Notes under the pieces: model-generated
The model's input: only the letters and a program-made list of their open reading frames with translations
The model's database searches: none
What the model was told of the DNA's origin: nothing
Shown here: piece after piece, positions 51,901 through 62,860 of the stretch
Position numbering within the stretch: the first letter of the stretch is position 1
Layout of the letters: each line of letters begins with the position of its first letter
Program-made: the position numbers and the translations under genes
Assembly: GCA_008973525.1 (NCBI GenBank)
Contig: WACJ01000268.1
Location: forward strand, 310,001 to 374,000
Direction: 5' to 3'
Length of the DNA stretch: 64,000 nt
From: Stenopsyche tienmushanensis
Lineage: Eukaryota > Arthropoda > Insecta > Trichoptera > Stenopsychidae

Positions 51901-54900
51901 CCAGCATATCATTTTGAGTGATGCTGATAAATTTATTCATATTTTACATTTAATGTGTGTGTGTGTGTATTCGACGATGCATTTCGCTGAAATTGGTATT
52001 CCAACATTTCTCCAGGGGGAAACGTCGAATTGAGAGCTTTCAATATACTTAGATTCTTGTCCCAGGCAACATCGATGAAGTTTGTATTTGCATCGAGGGA
52101 TTTCTCAGCCATCACTTTATGACTATCTATCCAAAATAATTGAGCGTTTGATATTACTTCCATGTCAATACCTCATGAAGGCCAAAGGTACAAATTGCTA
52201 GGCAAATATAACCGAATGCTGTACTTTATTCGTAGTAAGTCGTAAATTTTATTTCTTTTTATAGGAGACATGCCGCTTCAGGGTATTACTTTTATTTAAA
52301 CGATTTTACATGACACAATAGGTAGCTAAATCTCATGTAGTTTAATGTATTAGAACAACCATTTAATGAACAATAAATTGGCGATAGAATAAGCTTTCGA
52401 CGAAATAATGAGATATAGAATAACGAAATAGACTTAATATAAAATTTATTAAATACATCTACAACATCCATTATTTTACTGTACGATGAAATCATAATTG
52501 GATATGGAATTGCTTTGTTTGGATCATGTTTGTATATCACATATATTATTTTATGAGAATTGTGGATTGACGACGGAATATGCAGCGACTTATTGCCCAT
52601 CCGTTGGATAACAGAAAGCGGTCTTCCTGCTTGGAATTGAAATTCTCCGCTTTGTCCTTACGAAACCACATGCATATATTCTATTTAGTTTGATAGTTAA
52701 TTTTGATTTTTAATATTGTATGAAAATTTCAATAAATGAAGATTCAAGGTAATTTTTGACCTCATTTTAATTTTTCTCATCCAAAAAATATTGCATAGAT
52801 CCAAAAATATGGAAATCCGACGGAGCGATATCTGGAGAATAAGGAAAATATCGAATTATCTTCTATCCATGGTAGTTGTCTATTTGATGCACGAGAAAGG
52901 GTTGTTTTTTTGTATTCCTGCCGCTAAACGGGTCGGTTTTGCTATCTGACTCTTCAATAGCCATTAATTTTGGATCCATAATTAGAGTAAAGAGCCCATT
53001 TATCATCTCCAGTTATCAAATCACCTAAAAATGGCTTTTCGGATTACATTTTTAGAAGTTGTTCGCATCCATTATTATGGTCGCTCAAGTTCTCTTCGCA
53101 TAGCTCGTGTGGCACACAACTTCCTTGTTTCCACACCTTCCCAATTTTTCAGATTTCTTTTTGAACTCTCGATCATGAGAATTTTCAATTTTTGGATTAC
53201 TTTCGACTTTAGCACTTTCAGACCAATTTTTTAAATCAAAATTTCCAGATCGAAATATTGCCCATTACATCGCAAATATTTTTAGTGGCGCGCGTTGTAG
53301 TCTCTTTTTTGAGAAAATGATAAAGTATTAAATTTCGAATAAATTCTTCACTCGGTGAAAATCGATCCGTTGTTAACTGGGTTGTTAAATTTGATTTTTA
53401 AAACTCACAATTTATTCTTGATGAGTATAGTCACCAAAAGAGCATAAAATACGACTTGAAAGTGCAGTAGCCTAAGTGGAATTAATCCCCAAAAACAGCC
53501 AAGCAATAAAACGAAAACCTTTTTGGGTTCTACATAAATTTGTAGAATACTTATCAATTTTCCAACGTTTTAATAGATTTGTAATGTTGAATTACCGGGG
53601 ATGATCAAGTCCTTCAAACTGCGTCCTACCCAAGGATTTAGATGATCTACGAAGACTGTTATAAATATTACATGAAAGAAGTGGCGCCAAAATGATGATG
53701 GATATTATGATATTAAATTTCTACTTTGATAACCTAAAGAACGATTCTGATAACGTGGACATATATAAATATCAGGAAATTTGAAAAATCATTTCCTTAA
53801 TAACAATACGAACGTGAACCGTAGATTTCAACGGAAATTAAGAAACTACTTGGCTTTCCATGAGAGGTTTCCAGGAAATAAAAATCGCTCTTTGATAACG
53901 AATTTCGTTGAAATGAAGCCAAATACTTTGTTGAAAAATTAATAAAGCAAAATCACCATGATTGAAATCCCAATAAAAAAAATTATGCCAATTTCTTTAA
54001 AGATCAATATTATTAATATAATTTACATTTATTTTTTTAAACTACACTACTTGAAATATGTCAATTGACGAGGAAATTTCATGTCGATAGCATCGAGTAT
54101 TAATAATCTATATCGAATTTGCATCGAGGGTGAGACAAAGTGTGTGATGTTATTTATGGGTTTGTTGATATGAAAGCGTTCTAAATCAGGATCACTAGAA
54201 ACCATGGAATGGGCAAAGAGGCAATGGAATGAGGCCAAAGACGTATTGTTAGTCAATGGTGCGAATAATATGTGGAGATTAAAATATATTACGGCACATT
54301 AAAATGAAAGACTGAAAATTTTGCACTCACTTACACGCTGATTCATTGACCAGAAAAAAAACAATATTACCGCTTCTTTGGAATGACCTAAATTTACACC
54401 ACCATGGGTAAACTTAATGTAATTAATCATTTAGCATTGACATAAATCAGTTTTATACATTATGAATTAATGTGGATTTAATCAAAATTTAGCATAGCTT
54501 CTACAATCTACTTCATACAGACGTCTCTCAACTTGAAGTTTTAAATAAAACCTATAACAATGATTGATTGTGGACGTGAAATTAATGACTTCTTCTGGAA
54601 TAAAATTAACAAAGATAGATTAAAACCAATTGCATATCTGGGAAGCCAAATTATATGGTCGGTTATATATATGAGCAGATTTCCATTCGGAAATGATTTC
54701 ATCTCGTTTGAATTATCATATTTATGAGAGCACCCTGACGAATGGAATAAAATTTTCCATAAATTCTGCCCGTGTGAAACATAAAATCTAGAATAGCTCA
54801 TGCAATATGCACATGCAATTTAAGAAGCTTCATATATATTTTGAAAACATGCGAATTACAGAAATCGCGCTCGAATAAATTAGCTAAATCTATATAATTC

Positions 54901-57678
54901 ATTAAAAAGACATGATAAAATTGCCTTGTATCGTATCTAATAAGGAACATCTAATTAAATTATAAATTTACTGCAAAATATTATTCTGCCTATAAAAAAC
55001 GTATTTTTAACACATTCTTCAATTTAAGGATTGAATTAATTAACGGAGTGACAGGCATATGACAGACAGAAAATAAGCACGCAAAGGTTTCTATTAAAAT
55101 TGATATAATAAATAATTTGCATAGAATATTCCCCATTGTATTACTAACATAAATTTCATGCATTTCCAAGCTTTGATTGACGTCAATATCAAAGTAAATA
55201 TTAAATATCAAATGTCATCCATAGCACAGGTATGTATGAGACCTGTTAAAATATCTTGATACAAACATATCAATTTCCAGTGTTTAAATAGAATCAATGA
55301 CGCAAATGCGTAGATTTAGCCATTGATTATATTCAATACATCGCTGTCAGGGAAGTTTCAAAAGTCTCATCGCTTGAATAAGGTCACATTGCAGTGCTAA
55401 TGGTGAAAATAATTGCTCTATTTTGTAAATTCATAAAGACGTGGGACTCGATCCAAAGTAGCCCTTTTTTATTCTTAACTTTTGGGCGACCATTGAAGGA
55501 TAAAAGTTTCAAAAAAGGATAACGAGCTCTTCTTCGACCGGATAGAAAAGCGCTCACTGAATGAATTTCCGGTAGAAGACGGTAATTACTGACCATTTTG
55601 TCAATGCCTGTCGAATAAATTTTCTAATTTTGTGGTGAAAGATCTTCATCAACACCATTGAAAGTTTAAACTTATATATGCCTAAAATTTCAAACATAAT
55701 TTTATAACTAAAAATACACACAGATGTCAGACATCCTTAAAATTTCATCAATGATGTAAGATGTCCTTTTAATGTTTCCAAAAATTTTATTTAAATATCT
55801 TATTGTTTTCATGTTTTTTTTTGTTAACTTTTTTATGCGATTTTGGATATATTTTATATAGCTGTTTCAAAGTTATGCCGTTTTTAAACTCCATGGAAAG
55901 TATCTTCACTTTTAGCTATGTAAGTCATAGCTTTTTTGTGCGATTTTCAGCGGAACGCACCTACCGCACAAAAAAAGATTTAAGTGTATTAGATCCACAA
56001 CTTTAGCAGGATCGTCCGTTAATGCAAAATATATTGTTCATAAATGCCCAATGTCATAGAAAAGACGAAGAAAGCCCTCATTATCTGATTTTCTGTATTG
56101 TTTTTCAATGAAAATATATGAATAGATGTTAAAATAAATAGTTATACAATGAATTTATTCAGAACGTATTATATTATGACAATATTTATTAGATTAAACA
56201 CATCCTTTGCTAATGAATATCTTTCCGGATATATTGACATTGTCCAATGAATTTCTTGTTGAATACCTCTTAGGTGTTATTTATGGAAAAGCTGCACGCG
56301 CAAGCTTCCGAAAACAATTAGACTTGATAAATTTAGTCAAGCGAGTGATGAAAGCTCCCCTTATATGAACTAAATACATCAGTTTTACCAGCCCATTATC
56401 AAAGGATTTAATATTATCACGTTGATATAAATACGCGAACATCTCCAAAGAATTTAGTAGAGAGTCTTATAAATATTTCAGATCTCAACTTAGTGCTAAA
56501 AATATCCAGTCACTAAGGGTTGGATATTAGCCAGCGCAATATCTCTCCTTTTTGCCATAAATAAAATTGGACGTTGAAAATATAGGGCGTAAAAAACCCA
56601 TATTTGGTCAATCTTCAGCAACCACTTATATTTGAAGGGGGCATAATAAAATAACATTTATCATCTTTCTTTTGAGGGTGATGATTTATCATTTTTCTTG
56701 CGATGTGAGAACCCACAACACGAAAGTTGTTTGTATCCTTTTTTACACAATGGACAACATCTATCCAGAACCATCTATCATAATTCGTAATAAATTGCCT
56801 TTTATGCAATCATTACCAATTTATACAAAACATTGTTGGATCTTTGAAGAACATGAAAGGAAATGTTCTTTACGTCGAATCACTTTGCCGGACAAAAAGC
56901 AGGAGTAAATTAACTTTTCGATTTATTTTATACAGTTCTTTCTGCCCTTTGTGCTATTATCATAATAGCCCAAATAAACTCAGAACAGTCCTTAGAGGGT
57001 CAAGTTTATTTTTCATGAAAATAAGAAAGCTTTGGGAAAACAGAAGGAATAATAGAAACATTGTTAACCGCCACGGGCGCAAAAGTTTCAATCCAATTCT
57101 GATTTAATGGAACGAATGCCCAACAGTATTACGAGAAACAACTCCGTAATGGGATTATATATCAACTCCCTTTTTGCATCATAAATTCGAAATAAAATGT
57201 ATGCGTTTAATATTATTAAATTTACCTGTATAGAACCAATGACAGCAAAACAACGATCAGGATCAAAACAACCAAAACTATAGTTAGGATTACATATCCA
57301 GGAAGAGCTGCAAAATAAAAATGAAACATTGTACAATACAGTGAATTTTATATAAATTACTTTGTATTTCAAACAAGTTTAAAATGAACTAATGTTTATT
57401 CTCCCAGTGGGTATTTGTAAAGCACAAATGTTTGTTAGCAAGTTGTTAAACTATCGGGTAAAACAAGGCTTCCAAAACAAAGAAAAGACATCGAGTTAAC
57501 ACGACTAGGAAATTCAAATTTAAATCAGGGAATACTTACAATTATCGGGACACAGGGAACCGTCAAATCCGCATTCGGGTGTATCCGGGGGTGGACTCGT
57601 TCTTCCGCCTGCCCAATATATCGGCCTTCCAGGTACATATTCTAGGGTCCTGTTGGCTGCTATATAATTGGCAACGAC
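42356..57678 (-). CDS. Receptor-type (membrane) guanylate cyclase, 5'-partial, 12 exons
   Basis: Single-pass receptor that converts GTP to cGMP when its extracellular domain binds ligand. Twelve exons (complement of 57540-57678, 57226-57307, 49892-50021, 48309-48635, 48059-48230, 47177-47335, 46905-47100, 46254-46403, 45896-46088, 44335-44509, 44074-44264, 42356-42940) join in frame to 832 residues plus stop, all with GT-AG borders. Residues 1-46 are juxtamembrane ectodomain, about 50-73 the membrane helix, about 118-400 the kinase-homology domain, about 404-450 a coiled signalling helix, about 452-645 the cyclase domain, and the remainder a low-complexity tail. Visible active-site residues are metal-binding Asp478 (YFSDIVGFT) and Asp522 (ETIGD), guanine-selecting Glu518 and Cys590 (RYCLFGD), and catalytic Asn597 and Arg601 ([11 protein letters not shown]). 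The start codon and most of the ectodomain are missing. The family call is secure. Whether it is orthologous to Drosophila Gyc32E or Gyc76C I cannot settle, so no symbol is given. Confidence 0.95.
44074..44264 (-). CDS. Cyclase exon: catalytic domain, Asn/Arg catalytic pair
   Basis: Encodes [20 protein letters not shown] and [20 protein letters not shown]. Cys590 selects guanine, and Asn597 and Arg601 stabilise the transition state. These four elements together predict a GTP-using rather than ATP-using enzyme. Acceptor AG at 44265-44266, donor GTAAAT at 44068-44073. Confidence 0.96.
44335..44509 (-). CDS. Cyclase exon: catalytic domain, second metal-binding Asp
   Basis: Encodes [40 protein letters not shown] and [19 protein letters not shown]. 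Glu518 and Asp522 of VETIGD are the guanine-selecting and metal-binding residues. Acceptor AG at 44510-44511, donor GTATGC at 44329-44334. Only 70 bases separate it from the next exon. Confidence 0.96.
44664..45523 (+). mobile_element. Mariner element 2 of the pair, within a cyclase intron
   Basis: Same family as 39813-40803 but on the opposite strand. The right end ATTGATTACTTATGGGTCCC on to CTAA is at about 45499-45523, and the left end and first helices are lost. It keeps what its partner lacks ([28 protein letters not shown]). It lacks the HDN...SPDIAPSDY segment, which the partner keeps. The Trp after DEK is a TAG stop at 45017-45019. It makes up about 860 of the 1386 bases of the intron, antisense to the gene. 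Confidence 0.85.
44768..45019 (+). pseudogene. Mariner transposase middle fragment
   Basis: 83-codon open frame from the second helix-turn-helix to the first catalytic Asp (ITCDEK), ended by a TGG-to-TAG change. It continues after the stop as [20 protein letters not shown] and onward. Nonfunctional. Confidence 0.75.
45896..46088 (-). CDS. Cyclase exon: catalytic domain, first metal-binding Asp
   Basis: Encodes [20 protein letters not shown] and [20 protein letters not shown]. Asp478 in YFSDIVGFT is the first metal-binding aspartate of class III cyclases. Acceptor AG at 46089-46090, donor GTATTT at 45890-45895. The intron that follows carries a mariner insertion. Confidence 0.96.
46254..46403 (-). 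CDS. Cyclase exon: signalling helix / dimerisation coiled coil
   Basis: Encodes [40 protein letters not shown] and QLLP. This is the parallel coiled coil that couples the pseudokinase to the cyclase dimer in all receptor guanylate cyclases. Acceptor AG at 46404-46405, donor GTAAGT at 46248-46253. Confidence 0.95.
46905..47100 (-). CDS. Cyclase exon: end of the kinase-homology domain
   Basis: Encodes [20 protein letters not shown], then the helix with [20 protein letters not shown] and AIRKLNK. The CWAEDP-x-x-RP signature ends the kinase fold in receptor cyclases. Acceptor AG at 47101-47102, donor GTAAGT at 46899-46904. Confidence 0.95.
47177..47335 (-). CDS. Cyclase exon: kinase-homology domain, [13 protein letters not shown] region
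   Basis: Encodes [11 protein letters not shown], a Pro-rich [19 protein letters not shown] and [10 protein letters not shown], matching the C-lobe of natriuretic-peptide-receptor cyclases ([16 protein letters not shown]). Acceptor AG at 47336-47337, donor GTCAGT at 47171-47176. Confidence 0.95.
48059..48230 (-). CDS. Cyclase exon: kinase-homology domain, catalytic-loop equivalent
   Basis: Encodes [20 protein letters not shown], then [15 protein letters not shown]. The HRD motif of active kinases is replaced by HGA (His239-Gly240-Ala241) while DFG is kept (259-261), so this is a pseudokinase, as expected of the family. The usual residue after HG is Asn, so the Ala is a small deviation. Acceptor AG at 48231-48232, donor GTATGT at 48053-48058. 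Confidence 0.95.
48309..48635 (-). CDS. Cyclase exon: kinase-homology domain, N lobe
   Basis: 109 codons in phase 0 at both ends. It carries [13 protein letters not shown] (the ATP-lysine position, Lys148), [44 protein letters not shown] and [15 protein letters not shown], all diagnostic of receptor guanylate cyclases. The glycine loop is degenerate, as usual in this pseudokinase family. Acceptor AG at 48636-48637, donor GTAAAT at 48303-48308. Confidence 0.96.
49892..50021 (-). CDS. Cyclase exon: cytoplasmic juxtamembrane segment
   Basis: Encodes [20 protein letters not shown] followed by a Gly/Ser/Arg/Lys-rich stretch containing [12 protein letters not shown]. The E-x-x-x-x-x-TWRI-x-W-x-D pattern just inside the membrane is characteristic of receptor guanylate cyclases. 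The Ser-rich part matches where natriuretic peptide receptors are phosphorylated (inference). Acceptor AG at 50022-50023, donor GTAAGT at 49886-49891. Confidence 0.93.
50953..51094 (-). repeat. Repeat family B, copy 2, within the cyclase intron
   Basis: Inverse copy of 24689-24835; on the plus strand it reads GAAGACGTTTATTATACACG, TTTCATAAAGAATGCTCAAC and CATGAGCTTGGAAAAAGTAG. No coding capacity. Confidence 0.6.
51954..51968 (+). repeat. Short GT microsatellite
   Basis: Seven to eight GT units in the cyclase intron. Confidence 0.85.
52730..53400 (-). mobile_element. Decayed mariner in the cyclase intron
   Basis: On the minus strand, in shifting frames: [20 protein letters not shown] with [10 protein letters not shown] (first helix-turn-helix), [32 protein letters not shown] (first catalytic Asp) and [20 protein letters not shown] (third Asp), then NYLESSF. 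All the domains are recognisable, but the whole is riddled with stops. The inverted ends were not resolved. Confidence 0.75.
55820..55989 (+). repeat. Repeat family A, copy 4 (right end only)
   Basis: Contains the GCGATTTTGGATATATTTTA block and the right terminus. The last bases, read on the minus strand, are TACACTTAAATCTTTTTTTG, matching the left terminus of the other copies, so the family has terminal inverted repeats. It sits inside the large cyclase intron. The end forms a hairpin: TTTTTTGTGCG at 55932-55942 pairs with CGCACAAAAAA at about 55966-55976. Confidence 0.72.
57226..57307 (-). CDS. Cyclase exon: transmembrane helix
   Basis: 82 bases encoding an unbroken hydrophobic run, [19 protein letters not shown] and on to SLVLYR, about 24 residues ended by Arg. 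This is the single membrane span. Acceptor AG at 57308-57309, donor GTAAA at 57221-57225. It joins the previous exon in phase 1 and leaves two bases (AG), completed to Arg by the next exon 7.2 kb away. Confidence 0.92.
57540..57678 (-). CDS. Cyclase exon: juxtamembrane end of the ectodomain
   Basis: Encodes 46 residues plus one base, including [24 protein letters not shown] and an NRT glycosylation-type site. A tryptophan followed by PPPDTP-x-CGF is the usual juxtamembrane signature of animal receptor guanylate cyclases. The acceptor AG is at 57679-57680 and the donor GTAAGT at 57534-57539. It starts in phase 0 and is preceded by further coding exons that were not found in the window. Confidence 0.9.
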
Positions 57679-60600
57679 CTAAAAGAATGTAAATAAAACA
57701 CATATTATAAAAGTAATACATTTACATTATAAAGCTATCATTAATTCCACCGATCCACCAAACTTTTTTGATACGGTGAAAAATTTCCCTCAGCTTTGAA
57801 TCCAACATTGAATAATATAAGACTCAAATAATGGTTATTGCCAAATAAAACACCAGTTACAATTCCTAATTCAAGATTAATGCTTCAAATGGTCCTCAGC
57901 AACCGGTGGAATTTTTGCGGTATATTTCCGTTTTTATAGTTAAAATAGTCAGGTGAAACAGTTACTGTGGAAATTTATTATCAGCAATTTAACAGATTGA
58001 ATCAGTAAATGATAGAAAAACGTCCAAGTTTAATTAAGCAGAAAGAGGTAATTATTCTTCTGGAGTTGACTTGAGAGCATTTACTACCCTCTCTATATTC
58101 GCTGGATCTGACTCCTTTAAACTTTTTATCAATCGAGTATTTGAAACCCACATTGAACGATTTACATAAATGCTGTAAAAATGCCTAATTTTATTTTTAA
58201 ATTCTAAACCAAGAGACGGAAAATGTATTTAGGATTTATATAAATTAATGATAATTTTGCTATATAAAATAATGCATTATTTTCCTTTCATTATTAAAGG
58301 ATTTTTTACATTTTGAGGATAATTTGCAATTAGTATTCATCAAGTGTTATATCTTTCAATTAAATGTTTATACGCATATAGAGTTGTATTGTACAATTTA
58401 TAAGTTATATCGTTTGAAATAATGAAACATATATTTTGTTTACTATCGCTCTTTGTCGTTTGAATATCTTGAGCTTTTATGTGAGCTTTTTTATTGCCTC
58501 GGAATATTCAGAGAAAACTCAATTTGAATAAACATGATCTTTGAGTTTCCAGATTAACTTATAAATAAGGCTCTCGTTTCCTTGATTATTATCAATATAT
58601 TTTATGTAAATTGCCGTCGTTAAGATTCGAGTTTAGTTCTTTCATAAAGAGCAGGTGGCAAATGTTACCCTCAAAAAATAGGTCCCAGTGGCTTGCTACA
58701 GTGCCATTCACTTTAGGCCCAGGTTGTACTAATTTGAATAAAATGTCACTTTTTATTCAAATTTTCCTCGAGTAAAAATTTTCGTGGGGTTATATTTGAT
58801 AAACCCTTTTTGTCAATGTTGATCGAATTTCTCTCAATACAGTTTTGGGTCAGTTCATATGATGTTCGTCAAATGAAGATCAGTGCAATGATCGCCACTA
58901 GTCAGCATTGCTGACTATTGGCGAAAATGGATGAGATGAAAATGCTGAAAACCAAATGTGTGCTTGGAATGTAAATGTAACTGAATTGTTTGGGTAGCCA
59001 TAAAGACGAAACACATTCTTTCATTCATACTGATCTTTTTTTTCTTCAGTTAAAAAATTCAAAAAATGAAAGGCTCATCAGATAAATATCTACTTTAAAT
59101 GTTCTTAGACCCGTGATTTAAACATCTCTTGTATAAGAGTTTTATTTTTAAGGTACAAAAGAGCTTTATATTTACAAAAGCGTGCATTTACTTTATATTC
59201 GAGGCTATAAATTTCAATGCTTATTTGCTGCTGTATACTTTGAGTTCAACCTAAATTCAAGATCTTGGTAAAATTGCATTATAATATTCAAATCGTAAAT
59301 ATTATAAGATTGCTATTTAATTATAATTATCAAAATAAACAGCTAAAATCCTTTGGAAAATTATAAAGAATTTAATTCAGTTAAGGGGCTTTTGCATCCC
59401 CTTCATTGCGTAGCATTAGCTGCATGTATTAAAAAAATCACTCTAGAACTTTAGTCATGGACAAATCAGCAAATGCGAAAGGCATGTAAGGAAACCGAAA
59501 ATCCAAAAACAGAAAACGACGTTCGCAAGTTTTTCATCCCTTCTCTCATCCAGGTGAAGTTGTATCCTCCAGGCGAGCAGTGTATTACGCCGGATTAAAA
59601 ACTCGAAACAAACGTATAAAGCCTTACAAAGCTCCAGAAGTTATTCGCATATCACACACAAATATGTTACACGATTTCATGGCGTACGAATACAAATATT
59701 ACTTCCATCTCAATTATTATACAAAATCATGGCCGCGGGTTGTTTATTCTTCCTGGAGTAGAAAAGGAATGCTCGCAAAATACAAGCCTGTATCGACGCA
59801 AAGCTTTAAACCAAGACCGAAAAATATGATTTTCTTCAAAGATAACGCTTTTTCAGAATATAGGGCAGTACACGATAATATTTTGAAATTTCAAATGAAA
59901 TATATTTTTGGAATGAAAGGTTGACCTTTATGCCACTAGCATATTTGTTTTAAGCATCCCTTAGCGTTGGCCATAATTCAAAGAAAATATTTTCATCGAA
60001 TCTCATTCATGCGAAATAAATAATTTCAATCTGATCGAAATACAAAGAAATTATCATGAATATATTTTCAGCTCGTTATTGACTCAAAGCTTTCTAGATT
60101 TTAAGTCAAAAAGTATTTATTGAAAGCATCCGATGGCGAGGAGCTTTCGGAACGATCCAATTGTTTTATATTACAAACGAACAAGTCTTTTTTGGTGATG
60201 TCTAACAAAGAACAGCATCCGCCAGAGGTAGAAAAGAAATTTTATACTCCCCTAGCCCTTAGCCGAAAACACATTTTCTAGATGGTGTACACGTTTTTGT
60301 CGTGTTTCATCAATACCAAAGGAATGCTTTGCTTAAAGACATTCGTATGTATGGCGTCGTGTATATTCACTTTATATCTTGACGAAAATATGCAGAGGAT
60401 TCGAATTCATTTTATTGTTATTGGAAATGTAAGAACGTTTGGTCTGACTTACTGCCATTTTATGATATAAAAAAAAATATGAAATCAAACTGTTTTCATT
60501 CATTTTTCAAACTCAATTACTGCAAATTTGCTAAATTATCATTTACGAATGAGCAATTTTATTGAATAGCTAAAAAAATATTTATGCCAACGATAAAATA

Positions 60601-60712
60601 TCTTTGAGGGTGGAAAAGGTATCCAATTTGGTTCAGATGCTATATTTAAACAATTTTTGACTTTCTTATTAACATCAGAGCTCTATTTACGATAGAGTTC
60701 CCTTTCATTACT
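57679..60712. other. Probable upstream intron of the cyclase gene
   Basis: No further ectodomain exon could be recognised on the minus strand. Composition is AT-rich. The only long open frame is the unrecognised plus-strand one at 59487-59924. Confidence 0.4.
59487..59924 (+). CDS. Unrecognised open frame, ~145 codons
   Basis: Open between the stop at 59484-59486 and the stop at 59922. It is very basic and aromatic-rich (RSQVFHPFSHPGEVV, KTRNKRIKPYKAPEV, KYYFHLNYYTKSW, KYKPVSTQSFKPRPK). It has no ATG near its start. I recognise no family; it may be a relic exon, a transposon fragment or chance. Confidence 0.2.
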
Positions 60713-61338
60713 TTGGGTGTACGTTCAAAGCGAAATGTGATAAAAAAATCAGGAAACACAAAAATTGAAGAATGTATTTTTATATGGTTCATACAAAGAC
60801 GATCAACTAGACAGCCAATATCTGATTCATTATTGTGTGTAAAAGCAATATTTTTCAATACAAAATTAAATGGAGTTTCTACCTTCAAAGTAAGTTCGGA
60901 CTGGCTTAAAAAAATCAAAGGACTCGATGAAGAACTTGTAAGAATGAGACCAATTTAAATTGGATAAAACTACCCAACGATTCTTTAGCATTAAGAAGTG
61001 AAAATACTTCACCTGAGTACAAAACTAGTTAACAACGTATCACTATAATGATGTGCGCAAATGCAGCAGGCAGACGCAGACTCATTGGAAATTCAAGTGT
61101 CTTAGATGCTTTAAAAATATCAAAAGTCTACCGATTGAATATGATCATCAGAAATTGTATGATGAATAGTGAAGGTTTTAAAAGATGGTATGAAAAACAG
61201 TCTCTCGTCTGTCGTTATGCTAAACCACATTCCGAAGACATTTTTTATTACATGAAAGATGTTGTAATTTTTCCAAGATTCTATCAATGTCTGAACTTTC
61301 TCTATTATTACAAATGCTGTGGCAAAAATTATTCTTAA
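60713..61338 (+). mobile_element. Pogo/Tigger transposase relic
   Basis: 60760-60925 encodes KIEECIFIWFIQRRSTRQPI, LLCVKAIFFNTKLNG and FKVSSDWLKKIKG, the CENP-B-type DNA-binding domain (usual form ...LxWFxxxRxxGxPISGxxLxEKA...). From 60961, in another frame, come WIKLPNDSLALRSENTSPEY, KTS-stop-QRITIMMCANAAG and MNSEGFKRWYEK, the DDE domain of Tigger transposases. About 100 residues between the two parts are deleted, and a TAA lies at about 61029. Nonfunctional. Confidence 0.82.
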
Positions 61339-62860
61339 ATAATTCTCTTTGATGTTAGCAATACACTCTTAATCCATTGGTTGTAGAATGTTTGTGGTTT
61401 TTTAAGGTAAATACACCACTCTTATGGGTGGATGTAATTCCATTAAGCTTCATTATAAATGAGGACAATTTGTTCGACATTAAAAATTTGCTGGTATTCG
61501 TTTTAATATCAATTTAAATATTAAAAAAAGATGTTATTTCGAATCACACAGTACGATCTTTATAATATCTTAGAATCCATTTTAGCATATAAACTCATGA
61601 CCCGACAATCCAAAGTCAAAGTTTACTGTATTACTATAAACAACCAGTGGCTTTTGGCATGGTTTTTATGCGAACGGATTTATTTCAATACCAAATGTCT
61701 GCTGAAGATAAAAACGTCTTTATGTTTATTTTATTTATAATTAAAATAGTTGCCTTCGCGTATATTTTAAATCTCCGAAGGCACCTTTTTAAATGTAAAT
61801 TTTAATGGATTGATATAAAAGAAAGCTTCATTATTGGCGTATTTTAAAACGAATGACGTACGAGTCAAGGCTAATAAATAATATATAGCACGGTTTATTT
61901 TATAAACTATCTATTAGCTATGTAATTAAACATCTAATACAGTAGCTCTTAAACTAGTGTAGTCCGCAGACCCAATAAGCATAAATACATGTTTTTTTAT
62001 ATTTTTGCGCACCCCAGTTTAAGAACCGCTGATCTAATATATTAATAATTTAAAAAAATACATTGAATCAATCGAACTTGTCATAATACTAGCTTAAATG
62101 GGTAAGTTTCCTAGTTTATTTCTCAATTGTTTGACATAAGTTATTTCAAAGCAAGGAATTGAAAAGGTCATACTTTTTAACATTCTATCGTCGAAATGCA
62201 ATCGAATGGATTGAAATGATACTTTATTATGATCGACACGTATATTATACTACAGATGCATATAATAAACGTATACTCTAGGATAGAACGGTATATCTTT
62301 CACATTGATTAGGAAAAATCTGATAAATTTTTATGAAGTTGAAATTCAAACCATCAGTATTAAAAACCAAGCTTGGAATGTATTTTTGAATAGTTTGTAT
62401 TAAAATTTTATAATGGCAAAATTAATAAAAACTACACTGTAACATACTTACCATTAAAAATTAAAAATGTGCTTAAATAAAGCGCATGTAAAAAAATCGT
62501 TAAAAGATTCGAGACATTAACTGTGAATTATCTCATATTTTGCTTGTCTTCTTTAGACAGATTGCTAAGTACCTACATATGTGACAAAACCTTTGAAGAA
62601 CTTAAGAAATTATGATTCTGCATACGAAAGTGGATTGATGACGTGAATTTAAAATAATTAGTAAAAAGGCACTCTAAAAAAAGGACTTTTTTGTTTGAAT
62701 AAAGTTGAATGTGTTTAAGTTTGTTAAAGTTGAAAAATGACAGATCGGTGTGGATGGTATTCATGGTGTTAATTTTTGCTTTATCTAAAGCTCGTACAAA
62801 TATAAATCTTACTAAAAGTTCAGTTTTGCACAAGTTTTTAACCAGTCTCGTTATTAAATA
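61339..62860. other. AT-rich stretch between two transposon relics
   Basis: May include decayed 3' parts of the Tigger element, but no motif is readable. Confidence 0.4.

Larger units (their letters stand above)
50022..57225 (-). other. 7.2-kb intron of the cyclase gene
   Basis: Separates the transmembrane exon from the first cytoplasmic exon. It holds a family B repeat (about 50953-51094), a short GT run, a decayed mariner (about 52730-53400) and a family A fragment (55820-55989). The remainder is AT-rich with no convincing exon on either strand. Confidence 0.8.

Noticed and set aside
58052..58172. Minus-strand 39-codon frame after a plausible acceptor, as an alternative last cyclase exon
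   Set aside because: It would need an upstream donor in a different phase from the one feeding the exon at 57540-57678. It resembles no cyclase sequence, and frames this short are common by chance.
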